From Oncomelania hupensis (lineage: Eukaryota > Mollusca > Gastropoda > Littorinimorpha > Pomatiopsidae), in the NCBI GenBank assembly GCA_036898135.1, contig CM072512.1, positions 43,205,444 through 43,269,443 on the forward strand: a DNA stretch of 64,000 nucleotides, written 5' to 3'. The position numbers and the translations under genes were made by a program. Every line of letters starts with the position of its first letter. Within the stretch, counting starts at the first letter, position 1. Positions 23,001 through 32,700 of this stretch are shown here, piece after piece. The notes beneath the pieces were generated by a model, which was not told where the DNA came from, made no database searches, and saw only the letters and a list, made by a program, of their open reading frames with translations.

Positions 23001-26000
23001 GCATCAACACATTCTAACAAGACAAACTGATCTTCTTCTTCTTCTGATGATGATGATGATGGCGATAATGATGACTTGCAGTGCATTGAAATTCCAAGTC
23101 ATAAAGTCAAATATTGTAAAAATAAAATGTGGAACTGTGACAAACACTACATATTTAAACACAAGCCCAAATAAACAACATCAAAATTTAAACGGAGAAA
23201 CAAATCTAGTACAATCTGATGTCAATTTGTGTTAGAAATACTACTGGCGAAAGTCACTAAACCTGCGATAGTTAATATATTGTTATAGATGACACACGGC
23301 TACAAACACTGCAAACTTTTACTTGATACTTACAGTTCCAGTGTAGGAAAGGAAGAACCTTAGAGGAGCACAATCATGCATCTGTGGATGTCTGGCCACA
23401 ATATTTATGTAACGTCTCAACGTTTTCTTCCTTGCTTCAATGAACTCTCTGTTGGCTGTAGGCAAACAAAATACTATTTTTTATAACATATTTCTAAACA
23501 TAGTGTTTTCACCAATTTTTGTATCTGCTGGAAACTGGAAAAGTTTATATAATAAATTTAATTCCTTTCCTCTTAGTCTCCTTATTTATTTGATGTTACT
23601 TGTTAGTATTTGTATTATGAAACTGGCAGCGCAGTAACATAGAGATTTGAGCACATGTTAGAAATGCTTCCTGTTAAGCAACATCGCGTTTAGTCTGTAC
23701 TTGGCTGAGTGACTATACTTGGATGGCAACGACAAAGGACACAAACAATGACACAGGCGCACAGAACTCCCCAGTCCACCCAGCTGAGATGAGCACCGCC
23801 CTCGTTATGCTGGCTCAAAGGAAAGGGAAGTCTCAAACATCTCCATCCTCAATGACTGAAAGGGTATAGCAACACCACCACCACTACCACCACAATTGGG
23901 AAACAGAACTACAGAAAGAGAATGGCAAATAAAAGGCCTAGTGTATAAAATGAAGGGTTGTGACTATGGTTATACAATTAGCCATATTTCTCATACTACT
24001 TATCGACTGATCAAACTACCCCAATCGACAATGGATTCCGACAGGAAGTCTCTCCAGGATCGCACAAACAACTGCTGCCCTGACAAGATTGAAGCCCATT
24101 TGGAAAGACAGAACCATCAGTCTACATTCCAAGGTAAGGCTGTTACGCTCCCTTGTCATCTCCATCTTCCTATACGCTTGTGAAACATGGACCCTCACTG
24201 CAGATCTACAACGAAGAATACAAAGCATGGAGATGAGGTGCTACAGAAGACTTCTGGGCATTTCCTATACCCAGCACATCACCAACAACGAAGTCCGACA
24301 AACCATCACACAAGCCATTGGACAACATGATGACATGCTCACAGTGGTGAATAAACGGAAATTCCGATGGTATGGCCACATCACCAGACCATCAGGCCTT
24401 GCAAAACCATCCTGCAAGGCATGGTGCAAGGAGGCAGAAGAAGAGGGAGACAAAAAAGGAGGTGGGAGGACAACATTCGAGAATGGACTGGTTTGACACT
24501 GAGCGAAGCTATGAGGGTTACTGAGGACAGAGAAAGATGGAGTACACTGGTTAAATGATCATCTGTGGTGCCCCAACGACCTTTGAGTTACGGGATAGGA
24601 TAGGATAGGATAGGAAACTACCCCAACATACCTCCAAGCATCTTTTTGGGGGGCAGCCTTGGGATGATGCGATACTTGAAAATCAAGGTCAGCATTTCGT
24701 TCAGCACGATAAAATCATTGTAACGTCTCTGGACGGTGGTTTTGAACCTGCGACTGGTGACCTCATACTCCTGGTGCTTGAGGATCAGGCCTTTCTTCTC
24801 GGGCACCAGCTCCACCTTGACGTCATCAATCTCACGCAGCTCCTGGTAGCTAAAGCCCAGAACGTTTGGGTTGCGCTCTCGCCTCTTCTTCTGGCACTGA
24901 ACCTTCATCTCAGACAGGTCCCCCAACTTGGGAACTGGCAGCTCTTAAAACAAAAAAAGATCACCAACAGTCATCAACACACAGTACATTTTGCCAAAAC
25001 TTCCAATACAGTAACTATTCAAAATAAAAATAAAATTCCATTCCAGCTCAATAAGAATTAACAAAATTGCCCACCGACCCCAAAGGAAACAATCTTTTCT
25101 ACTGCTTATAAAAGCAAACTTCCTAATGTAAGAATAATCAAAGCTTACTTACCCATGCCAGAAAATGTTTCAAGCAACTTGTCATTGATGGATTTTCCTT
25201 GCTGTGCCAATGCAGTCAGCGCCATTGCTTTGTACAGTCCATTTCTGTTCATGTAACCACCACCAGTGTCCACAGCCTCCCATATCTGAAATTTACAACC
25301 AAAAGCACAATACTTAAATCATCAAGGAGTGTATTAAACTCTTACAGACCATTGATAACAAATCCAAAGTGCACACCCTTTTGTGGCCAACATTGATCAT
25401 GATCATTAATAACTAAAAAGTACTGCAATCTGGGTCTTGCAAGTCAATTAGTATAGTATAGTATGGTATAGTATGGTATAGTATAGTATGGTATAGTATA
25501 GTATAGTATAGTATAGTATAGTATAGTATAGTACAGTACAGTATAATATAGTATAGTATAGTATAGTATAGTATAGTATAGTATAGTATAGTATAGTATA
25601 GTATAGTATAGGCGTGATGGCATCGTAGGCTATCAGCCTTTTGCCCTCTAGGCAGACATGCATTTAAGAGCACACATGTTACTTGTCACACTGTCAGGTT
25701 TTCAGGCATCAGTTGTGTGATGAATTTTGCTTACCAGAGGGAGGTGGTGTAAGGGAATCTCCACCCAAGTCAGTGGAGTACACTATGTTAGGCAAAAACT
25801 TATCTAGGCCACTTTTAAATGCATTTGTGGTACCAAATGTGACAACATTCCTTGGCAGACTGTTCCATGTGTTAGTAACTCTATTAGTAAAAAAGTGCTG
25901 GTATAAACTAGTATGAACAGTCTTTATTGCTAATTTATATTCATGACCTCAGGTTGTAGAGCTTGCAGCACTGCAAAGTAGGGACCTTGTGGTTTTGGGG

Positions 26001-27368
26001 TCATTCATAAGTAGGATTTTAAACACCTCAAGCATGTAATCTCACCAGCCAATCCATCAATGTCATCAGCACAATAGAGGTTGGAGATTGCTCTACCCCA
26101 TATGCTGACTGTGCCTTCGTGATCTGCAAGACAATCTGACATGACGCGCTCTAGGAAGATGTTAAAGAGTGTTGGAGAGAGTAGGCATCCTTGATGCACA
26201 CCGATTGTTGTTCTGAACCAGTTTCAGATGGCACTGTTGTGGAGGACTGCACTGGTAGCCTTGTCATAAAGACTTTTGATGACTTCAATAATTTTACCTG
26301 ATGTTGTACACTTTCATAGTTGCCCACAGAGCTGCATGCCAGACTCAGTCAAACGCTTTTTTGAAGTCTACAAATACATGATACAGATGTTGTTGGTGCT
26401 GTAGGTATTTCTCGCAGATAATTCTGAGGTTGAAAATCTGTTTAGGGGTACTTCGCCCTGCCCTGAATCCTGCTTGTTCTTCAGCTATGAATTGTTTCGC
26501 TTGGGGTTTCAACCTGTTGAGTATTATTTTCAGGAGGACCTTACTGCGATGGCTGATGAGGCTGATGGTGTGGTAATTTTCACACTCCTGAAGTGAAAGT
26601 AACTTTTTTGGGAAGAGTGATGACAAGCGACTGGGTCCATGGTGTAGGCCACTCCCCACTGCCAGATCTTGTTACAAATAATGTTGAGAACGTCAATCAT
26701 TGATTCCCCTCCTGCTTGAAGCAATTCCACGGGTATGTTGTCCACTCCCACTGACTTCCTTTTCTTCGGCGATTGCACTGCTGCCTCAACTTCTTCTCGG
26801 AGAATTGGGAGGATTTCTTCTTCTTCTCTGTTCTCAGGACATGCTAGAACTGATGGGTTTCTATTTGGTGTGTGGTTGTAAAGGTCAGAGCAGTTCTCTG
26901 TCCATCTATCCAAGACTTCTTGTTCTTCTGTAAGGTAATTGCCAGACGTGCTTTGGATCGTGGAAACCTTGGACTGTTTAACACTTGTCAGCCGCTTCAG
27001 TCTGGTAGGCCTTCTTGCTGTTGTTCTTGTTCAGACTGTTCTCTATTTCCTGGCATTGATCTTCTATCCAGTTCTCCTTTGCTGTTGATTTTTCAGCAGA
27101 GGTGCCAACCCCCTGTTCCATACTATCTGCAGCCCTTTAAGTCTAGTACAACAACATTAAAATACTCTAGCAATCTGAGTCACAATAGCTTTTTCATGGC
27201 CTTCGGCGGTGGCAGTGGCCTTGAACCCCAGCAGCCATAACAATACAGGCGCCCACTTGAAACATTTGAGATAACAGAGGTGGCGGCCGGCCGTGCTTCC
27301 TTTTAGACAATCATTTTCACAATTATTGTTAGTTTGAGTGCCATGTAATGCATTATGTGTGTGTATGT

Positions 27369-27440
<72 letters not shown>

Positions 27441-29262
27441 AGTGTATGGGTGTATATATGTGTATGTATATATATATGTGTATATGTATGTAAATATGTG
27501 AAAGTGTGTGTGTGTGATAGTGCGCGTGTGTGTGTGTGCGTGTTGGTGTGTGGGTGTGTGATAACGTTATGATCTTAATCACTGTAGATATATCATCATC
27601 ATCATCATTATTTATTTTCAGTTTAGTGTGTGGTTTTTATTGTTTGAGATTTTATATGCAGATGGACACTGCACTAAGAATTTCCTTGCAGGTATTTGTG
27701 GGGACAATAAAGAGCCTGTATTCTGTATTCTAATCTTGTCAGTATTTTTTTTAACACTTGTCAGTATTTTTTTCTCTCGCAAAACCCAGCCTATGACACT
27801 ATAAAGTAACGACAGGCTTCCCTATGAAACAGCAGGCTATTTTCAGTCCTCTAAAATCACGATGAAAATCACATTGTTGAACACCACACTTGTTTTACTC
27901 TAAAATCACCATGAAAATCAGCTTGTTGAACACAGCGACGTTCAGTGAGTGCAGGAGTACTATTATGAGACCAGAAACTGGTACAGAAGCACCGCTGGCA
28001 AAAATAAACGATCGGCAACTTCTCCTCCATATTTTTTATAAAAGCTACCATATTTCCGTATTTAATTCACTTCACCGGAATTAAATATGGTCAATCCGTA
28101 CTGGTTGGCACCTCTGTTTCAGAGTATTTTACGCATCAGCTCCCTGTGAGGTGTTCTTTTTCTTTTTCATCTCTCTTTGTTTAACACACAGATCCCAAAG
28201 TTCAGATGTGATCCACGATTTCTTCTTTGGGAAGTGCTTGCCAAGGATCTCAGAGGCAGCATCTGTCACAGCTAAGTTGAAGGCGGTGGTCTTGGTGTCA
28301 TGGTATTCAGAAGCCAAAGGCACTTTAGCCTACCCTCGTAAATGAGATCCTTTAGCCCTACAATGCACCTGGTCAAATTTATTTGTACAGCCTCAATCTT
28401 GTTGATATGCTTCTGAATTCTGCTTGTTGATATGCTTATCCTCATAACTGAAAACCTTTAGCCCTAAGATGCACCTGATGAAATGTCTTTGTACAGCCTT
28501 AATCTTGCTGCTTCTCAATTGACTGATATTGTTACCTATGTTTTATCTATGCATTACTACAAGTTAAATGCAGTGTTCGTTTACCTCTTGCCATCTTTGT
28601 TTGTTTTTATCAAGTAATGTGAGTCATTGTTTTTGGTTTACTGACTAGTGTGACATGTGAGCACCAGTTTCCCACTGCATTTTTTTCACTCAGAAGGTAA
28701 TTATTGAGAAGAAAACAATGGTGCCATGTCATATCCTGCACAGTGACAATGTCAGCTGATTAGGCAATATTAAGTATGATCTTTTCTGTACTTCTGGACA
28801 ATCTAAAACAACTTAACTGCCAACTGAAAGTTATCTGTCAAGGCCACAACAATAAGGGACATAACTTACTGAGGAACCGCCCACTTCATTTCTCACTGCA
28901 CGTGTACGAAGTGACACCTATGCAGTCTTAGTATGCCTTAAAGCATTCAAAATAATGCACAAAATACGTTACAATTATACATGCAAGATCAATTACTCAC
29001 CTGCATAATAACTTGTTTTGGCAAAGTAGATCGAACAAGCAGCTCGACGAAGAGGTCTCGGTCAACTTGTTCTTGATTCGGACAAACAATCTCGTATACC
29101 TCCCGATAAAAGGGAGGTACGGATCCTGAAACAGGATAGGCATAGTTTGCAAATAATATTCAAATTGTTACATTCGTTACAAATCACATTAAAACGTGCT
29201 AAGACGGTACAAATTCTTGAAACAATATTTCACCACATACCAAACGTCAAATCGGTTGCCAT
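17054..29262 (-). CDS. SNX8: Sorting nexin-8 (SNX8), complete, 13 coding exons
   Basis: SNX8 (yeast Mvp1 family) binds endosomal PtdIns3P and shapes tubules for retrograde sorting. Exons in transcript order: 29262-29241, 29125-29001, 25285-25153, 24943-24632, 23455-23334, 22919-22839, 21967-21807, 21307-21175, 20168-20100, 19875-19759, 19427-19392, 17458-17309, 17191-17054. They total 1,599 nt, encode 532 aa, and all phases join at GT-AG borders. Residues 8-93 form an EH-like domain (STLPKQV..QIWEAVD). The PX domain is about 135-245, with RRYNDF (166-171) and LPPKKM for phosphoinositide binding. A BAR-type coiled coil covers about 280-520, ending near [13 protein letters not shown] and [16 protein letters not shown], which match human SNX8. 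Human SNX8 is 465 aa. The start MATDLTFG is the first ATG of a short exon; an alternative 5' exon is possible (see 30181-30249). Confidence 0.95.
17490..18083 (-). mobile_element. 580 bp retroposon family, full-length copy H with 9 bp target duplication
   Basis: The element is 17499-18074, in the same orientation as SNX8. TTCTATGGA lies at 17490-17498 and 18075-18083. The 5' end (18074 downward) begins TCCCCCGTGAGGTGCCGGGG, a perfect C/G hairpin, followed by a TATAAATAG word. The 3' end is GGATCATATAAACAATGAC plus a short tail. It lies in SNX8 intron 11, with its 3' end about 40 bp upstream of the exon 12 acceptor. The isolated position and exact duplication make this the best reference copy for the ends of the family. 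Confidence 0.85.
18415..19200. repeat. Dispersed repeat with TGACCTTGACCTT clusters, copy 2
   Basis: Same family and orientation as 1020-2260: the CCATATGATTCACATGCTCC block, AAAATGAGTGCCCAGAAGAAAT, several TGACCTTGACCTT words (near 18655-18690, 18785 and 19102), and the conserved TCAAGGTTACTTCAAAGTA stretch near 18890. It lies in SNX8 intron 11. It contains only one unit of the block that is duplicated in copy 1. Confidence 0.75.
20541..20559. repeat. Poly-C tract of 19 bases in C/T-rich sequence
   Basis: An uninterrupted C run inside a ~90 bp C/T-rich stretch (20488-20575) in SNX8 intron 8. On the transcribed minus strand this is a G-rich run. Confidence 0.9.
24013..24626 (+). mobile_element. 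5'-truncated RTE LINE ending beside the SNX8 exon 4 donor
   Basis: Plus-strand RTE 3' end (24025-24614), antisense to SNX8. It starts in the C-terminal coding region ([19 protein letters not shown] in frame pieces) and ends with a GGATA-repeat tail. AAACTACCCCAA is duplicated at 24013-24024 and 24615-24626. The right duplication ends on the +6 base of the SNX8 exon 4 donor (GTATGT, 24631 down to 24626). Open frames at 24089-24496 encode [24 protein letters not shown] sequence of the RTE ORF, with frameshifts relative to the 38.9 kb copy. Confidence 0.88.
25450..25611. repeat. TATAG pentanucleotide microsatellite at a CR1 tail
   Basis: About 32 near-perfect TATAG units with scattered G or C variants. 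The array abuts the 3' end of a minus-strand CR1-like LINE fragment. A short version of the same repeat (42239-42252) stands at the same place in the second CR1 copy, so the array probably grew from the LINE tail. It is in SNX8 intron 2. The open frames rich in YTILYYT come only from this repeat. Confidence 0.9.
25612..26036 (-). mobile_element. CR1-like LINE, 3' terminal fragment
   Basis: The minus strand reads [23 protein letters not shown], a C-terminal signature of CR1/jockey-type ORF2 proteins, then a stop and a ~120 bp 3' UTR ending in the TATAC-repeat tail. The upstream TRGHE region is degraded. The fragment is cut off at 26036, where RTE sequence begins. Confidence 0.8.
27091..28122. 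mobile_element. Non-autonomous TIR element (CAGAGGTGCCAACC) nested in RTE
   Basis: CAGAGGTGCCAACC (27097-27110) and its exact reverse complement (28103-28116) bound a 1,020 bp insertion in the RTE copy. TTTCAG flanks both sides (27091-27096 and 28117-28122). The RTE coding sequence resumes on the right at GCATCAGCTCCC. No transposase frame is present. The interior holds a TA microsatellite, TG-rich sequence and a ~48 bp tandem pair (27851-27945). The termini resemble hAT ends, and the target duplication may be an imperfect 8-mer. Confidence 0.82.
27377..27438. repeat. TA dinucleotide microsatellite with TG-rich flank
   Basis: About 31 uninterrupted TA units, followed to 27560 by mixed TG/TATG repeats. 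It is inside the TIR element at 27097-28116. Open frames of alternating Y/I or C/V residues here are artefacts of the repeat. Confidence 0.95.
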
Positions 29263-29792
29263 CTTGTACAAGTCATGTGACTGTATTTCCCTCTGAATAA
29301 AATATAATAAATATTAAAATATGAAACAACATTATTTTAAAAAGCTCTACACAAATATGATAGTAAAAAATATAATTAACACGGTTTTTATAACTCTTGT
29401 CCGAATTTGATCGCAAAATATTTTCATAATGAACAATATCTTTATTAGAGATTAATTGTTTATAGATGGTTGCGAAGTCGACAACCATGCAGGTGCTTGT
29501 CTAAAAACGTACCGCTCATCTTGATTATTGACGTTTTTGTCTGGACATCTTGATAGTCTCTATTGATAGTACGTTCAGTTTTACATCGAATTGTGCACGA
29601 TTGTTTAGCTCGATTTTATATAAGTCTTTATGCCTTGACGACAGTAGACTATCGAATCTTGTATATCTTGCAGTACCGGGGTGATAGGGACCTACTCACC
29701 TAGTTTAGAACCACAACGCCGGAAGACATATCAATGCCATCAAGATAACATCACCGTCCCTGTAATTCGATTCATCAGAGTGTGGATCAGTG
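29263..29792. promoter_or_regulatory. Shared divergent promoter region, SNX8 and IQCE
   Basis: Only 530 bp separate the SNX8 ATG (minus, 29262) and the IQCE ATG (plus, 29793), so both promoters and 5' leaders should lie here. No clear TATA box or CpG-rich core is visible: the region is AT-rich near SNX8 and has a few CpGs toward IQCE. Upstream of the IQCE ATG, an in-frame stop at 29763-29765 supports the chosen start. Confidence 0.55.
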
Positions 29793-32700
29793 ATGCCAAG
29801 AAAAATGCCTTCAGTAAGTTGCTGCTTATTCATTTGATTTTGGAGGGTTGTAAGCAATGCTTACACACATGTGTCACACTGTCATTTGGTGTTCTAATTT
29901 TGCTTCCATTTAATCGCTTATTTTACCATTTGTTTATTCTGTTTCTACCATAACAGACTTTTGGGAATTTAGGTTTTAAGACAGTTATTGCATTGCTTTT
30001 TCAAGGGGTTTGGAGCCTACTTTAAAAAAATTAACAAAACCATTTAATTTTACTTATTTTTTGCAAATAAAAATATCTAAATTAGGTAGGTTAGGCTACC
30101 TATGCAAATTGCAGGTCGGGAAGTTCATATTTGTTATTTTCATAAGGAAGTGCTAAATCAAGGAAAACAGTGACATTTACCAGAAATTGCTTCCTCCAGC
30201 TCCAGGGAATCAGACTCAGAGTCTGTCAACGATTTCTCAGTTTCTGAACCTGGGAGCAGAATTTGCAATATCACACATGATTGTGAAAAACAAATCCAGA
30301 TTATCAGTAGAAATATTCATGAATGATAACTACCATGCACTACCTACACCATAAACAAATGAAATATATTGACATGGTTTTGTTTATTGCATTCTTTTTG
30401 TCAGAGGAAGCATATTTTTGCAGCTGTGGACAAAAGTTTGTAATACAGGGACACCAAAATGAAAATGCTAGAATTACCTTTTACACTCACAGAGGTGTTG
30501 AATGGTTAATTTATCTTTTTTTTAGTATTTATAAATAAACAGGTACATTGCACACTATAACTTTCATATATATACACATGTGTCCATGAACCAATTAGGA
30601 TGCATGAACATTTGCACCCATGATCACAAGAATGTGTTTTAGACAAATGTTACTATACATGAGACTTGTTCATACTGGTATGAATGTTGGTATCAAATTG
30701 TATAATTAAAGTTAGGTGTTTCTTTCTATTGATTCTGTTGATCCCCACTCTCATCCCAGACTTTATTTTTCCTTAATTTTTAAAATTTTTTTTAAACATT
30801 TTAAATTTTCCTTTTCACACTCTGAACATTAGACAATTGATGGAGACATGCACATTACAATAGACATCATCAACAGTCATCTGAATTGTACGTTATGACC
30901 ACATGAGATTATTCAGGGGAGACAGAATATTTGGCAGTAAAACATCTCTTTAGATCTCTAAAGTCAGAATCATATAATTGTATTGCTTGCTCTTTCTGAC
31001 TTTGTCTGTTCATTATTATAGAAGTCTAAATAAAACTGCTTGCCAGAGCTTCACACTTTGGACATTTCAATTCAAAATGTTTTGGGCGAGTAAGTGAGCG
31101 ATACTGACTTCTAGTGATACTAGTGCCACATAGAATGTGGTATCACTGTTGCCGTTTTGGCATATAATGTCACACTGGATTGCTTTTTGCATAACTTTGA
31201 CTTGCAGGTGACACACACTGCACAAGTCTGTTTTATCCATTGTTACTGGACAGTGTTTTACAGTCACTGTCTTATAACAAGTGAATAGATTATAATTTAT
31301 AGTTACACTCATAAATGGACACTCAGATTCAGGACACAGCTAATTGTAGAATTTGATTTAATGTTGAGCTGATGAAGTGCTTATTGCTAAATTATGATAA
31401 ATTGCAGCCAGCCAGTGGTAGGGTCTATCCCAAGATAAAAATTCACTTTATCACTCACTGATTTCTGTTTGACATTAGTACTGTTTAAGAACAGTGTCCT
31501 AACTGGTCTCTTTTCATTCTTGCAATGTTCATTTTCAAGTAACTCACTGATTATTTATGAGACGTGTGTCTTTGTACATGTATGTATACATATACATGCA
31601 TGTTCATGTGTGTTATGCATATGTATACATTCATGTGTGTGTGTGTATGTGTGTTTGTGCTTTCAACTGCTGTAGAGTAAAGAAGTACAGCTCAAGTTCA
31701 CAGAACTTTAATTCAGACATTAAAATGTAGGTATTGTAATTAGCGTGCATATTTTTGTGTGTTTGATTATGTGTTTGTGTATGTGTGTAAGAGTGAGTGC
31801 ATGATTATGTGTGGTGAGAGTGTGTGTGTTGGTGTTTGTGTATGTGCATATAGTTATGTTTGTTGTGTGTAACTATGTTTTGGTGAAGGTGCAAAGAAAA
31901 GATGTATATATATATGAATATTAGTATTTTTCTCACAATCCCCATCCACATACATCTATAATTAGAAATGCACAATTTTGCTTATAAACGGTCTTTATCA
32001 TTAAAGCTTGTGTACTGTTTTTATTTCTGTTTGTTAATTCATGATGTACTTGTATAAATACTCATTTTTGTTTAATATTCTTAATGGCATTGTCATTATA
32101 CTTTGCAGAAAGCACAGCCAGTCGATGAATTTGAGTCAGATGAATTTGAAGAGCCAGAAACTTATGTGAGTGTTCCTTTGTTTTGGAGTGTTCTTGTGAT
32201 TTATATCCCTGGCATGGTTGGGTATTATGCTAGTATGATTTGTGTTATTCCAAAATGTTTATTTGCTTCTTTTTCTCCTTTTGCTTTATGGTGTTTGGGG
32301 TTTGCAGGACCTTCACAAATAAAATATGGTGGGAGTTGGAATGGTAAGATAAGGGTTAGGGTGGGGCAGAGAGAACTGGGGTGTGAGGGGGGAGGGTATG
32401 AGAAGGAGGGTGGTAGTCAGTACAGTAGGTTAGGGCATCGGTCTGCTGCTGTTTGAATCTGTTGTTTCAAAAATCTTGCTCAATTAAATTTTAGCAGTCT
32501 AGAAAGTTGACAGCACTGACTATCACAGTGCAGTTATAAGTAAGTTTAGCTATAATAGTTGATGTCATTTCTTGGTTTTATAATGTACGATTATGATTAG
32601 ATTAAATTAGATATTCATTGTTTTTAAGGTCCAATGGACTGCTAAGAACCGAACCAGGACCACTCAAAACTATTCAAAATCAGACTAGAATGCTAACATA

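Larger units (their letters stand above)
26037..28330 (-). mobile_element. RTE LINE fragment, split by a TIR element
   Basis: Minus-strand RTE reverse transcriptase region in pieces: [12 protein letters not shown] and [17 protein letters not shown] (28129-28323), the [20 protein letters not shown] block (near 26800), [20 protein letters not shown] (near 26450), [10 protein letters not shown] motif A (near 26345) and the catalytic-region variant [12 protein letters not shown] (near 26060). The 3' ~850 bp is missing, because the copy ends abruptly against the CR1 fragment. Frameshifts and stops make it non-functional. It lies in SNX8 intron 2. Confidence 0.88.

Noticed and set aside
25413..25673. 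Open frames of repeated YTILYYT residues
   Set aside because: They come from translation of the TATAG microsatellite and a CR1 3' UTR; no protein is supported.
27157..27582. Open frames on both strands with alternating HTH or YI residues
   Set aside because: They are translations of TA and TG microsatellites inside a TIR element.
29681..29953. Frame starting MIGTYSPSLE as the IQCE N-terminus
   Set aside because: It ends in the wrong phase for exon 2, where it would meet a stop. The ATG at 29793 joins exon 2 in frame.
30181..30290. Plus-strand IQCE exon reading SSSSRESDSESVNDF
   Set aside because: No usable donor follows on the plus strand, whereas the minus strand has both splice signals.
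32103..32456. 117-codon frame through IQCE exon 2
   Set aside because: Only 32109-32165 is bounded by splice signals and joins in phase; the rest is intron read-through.
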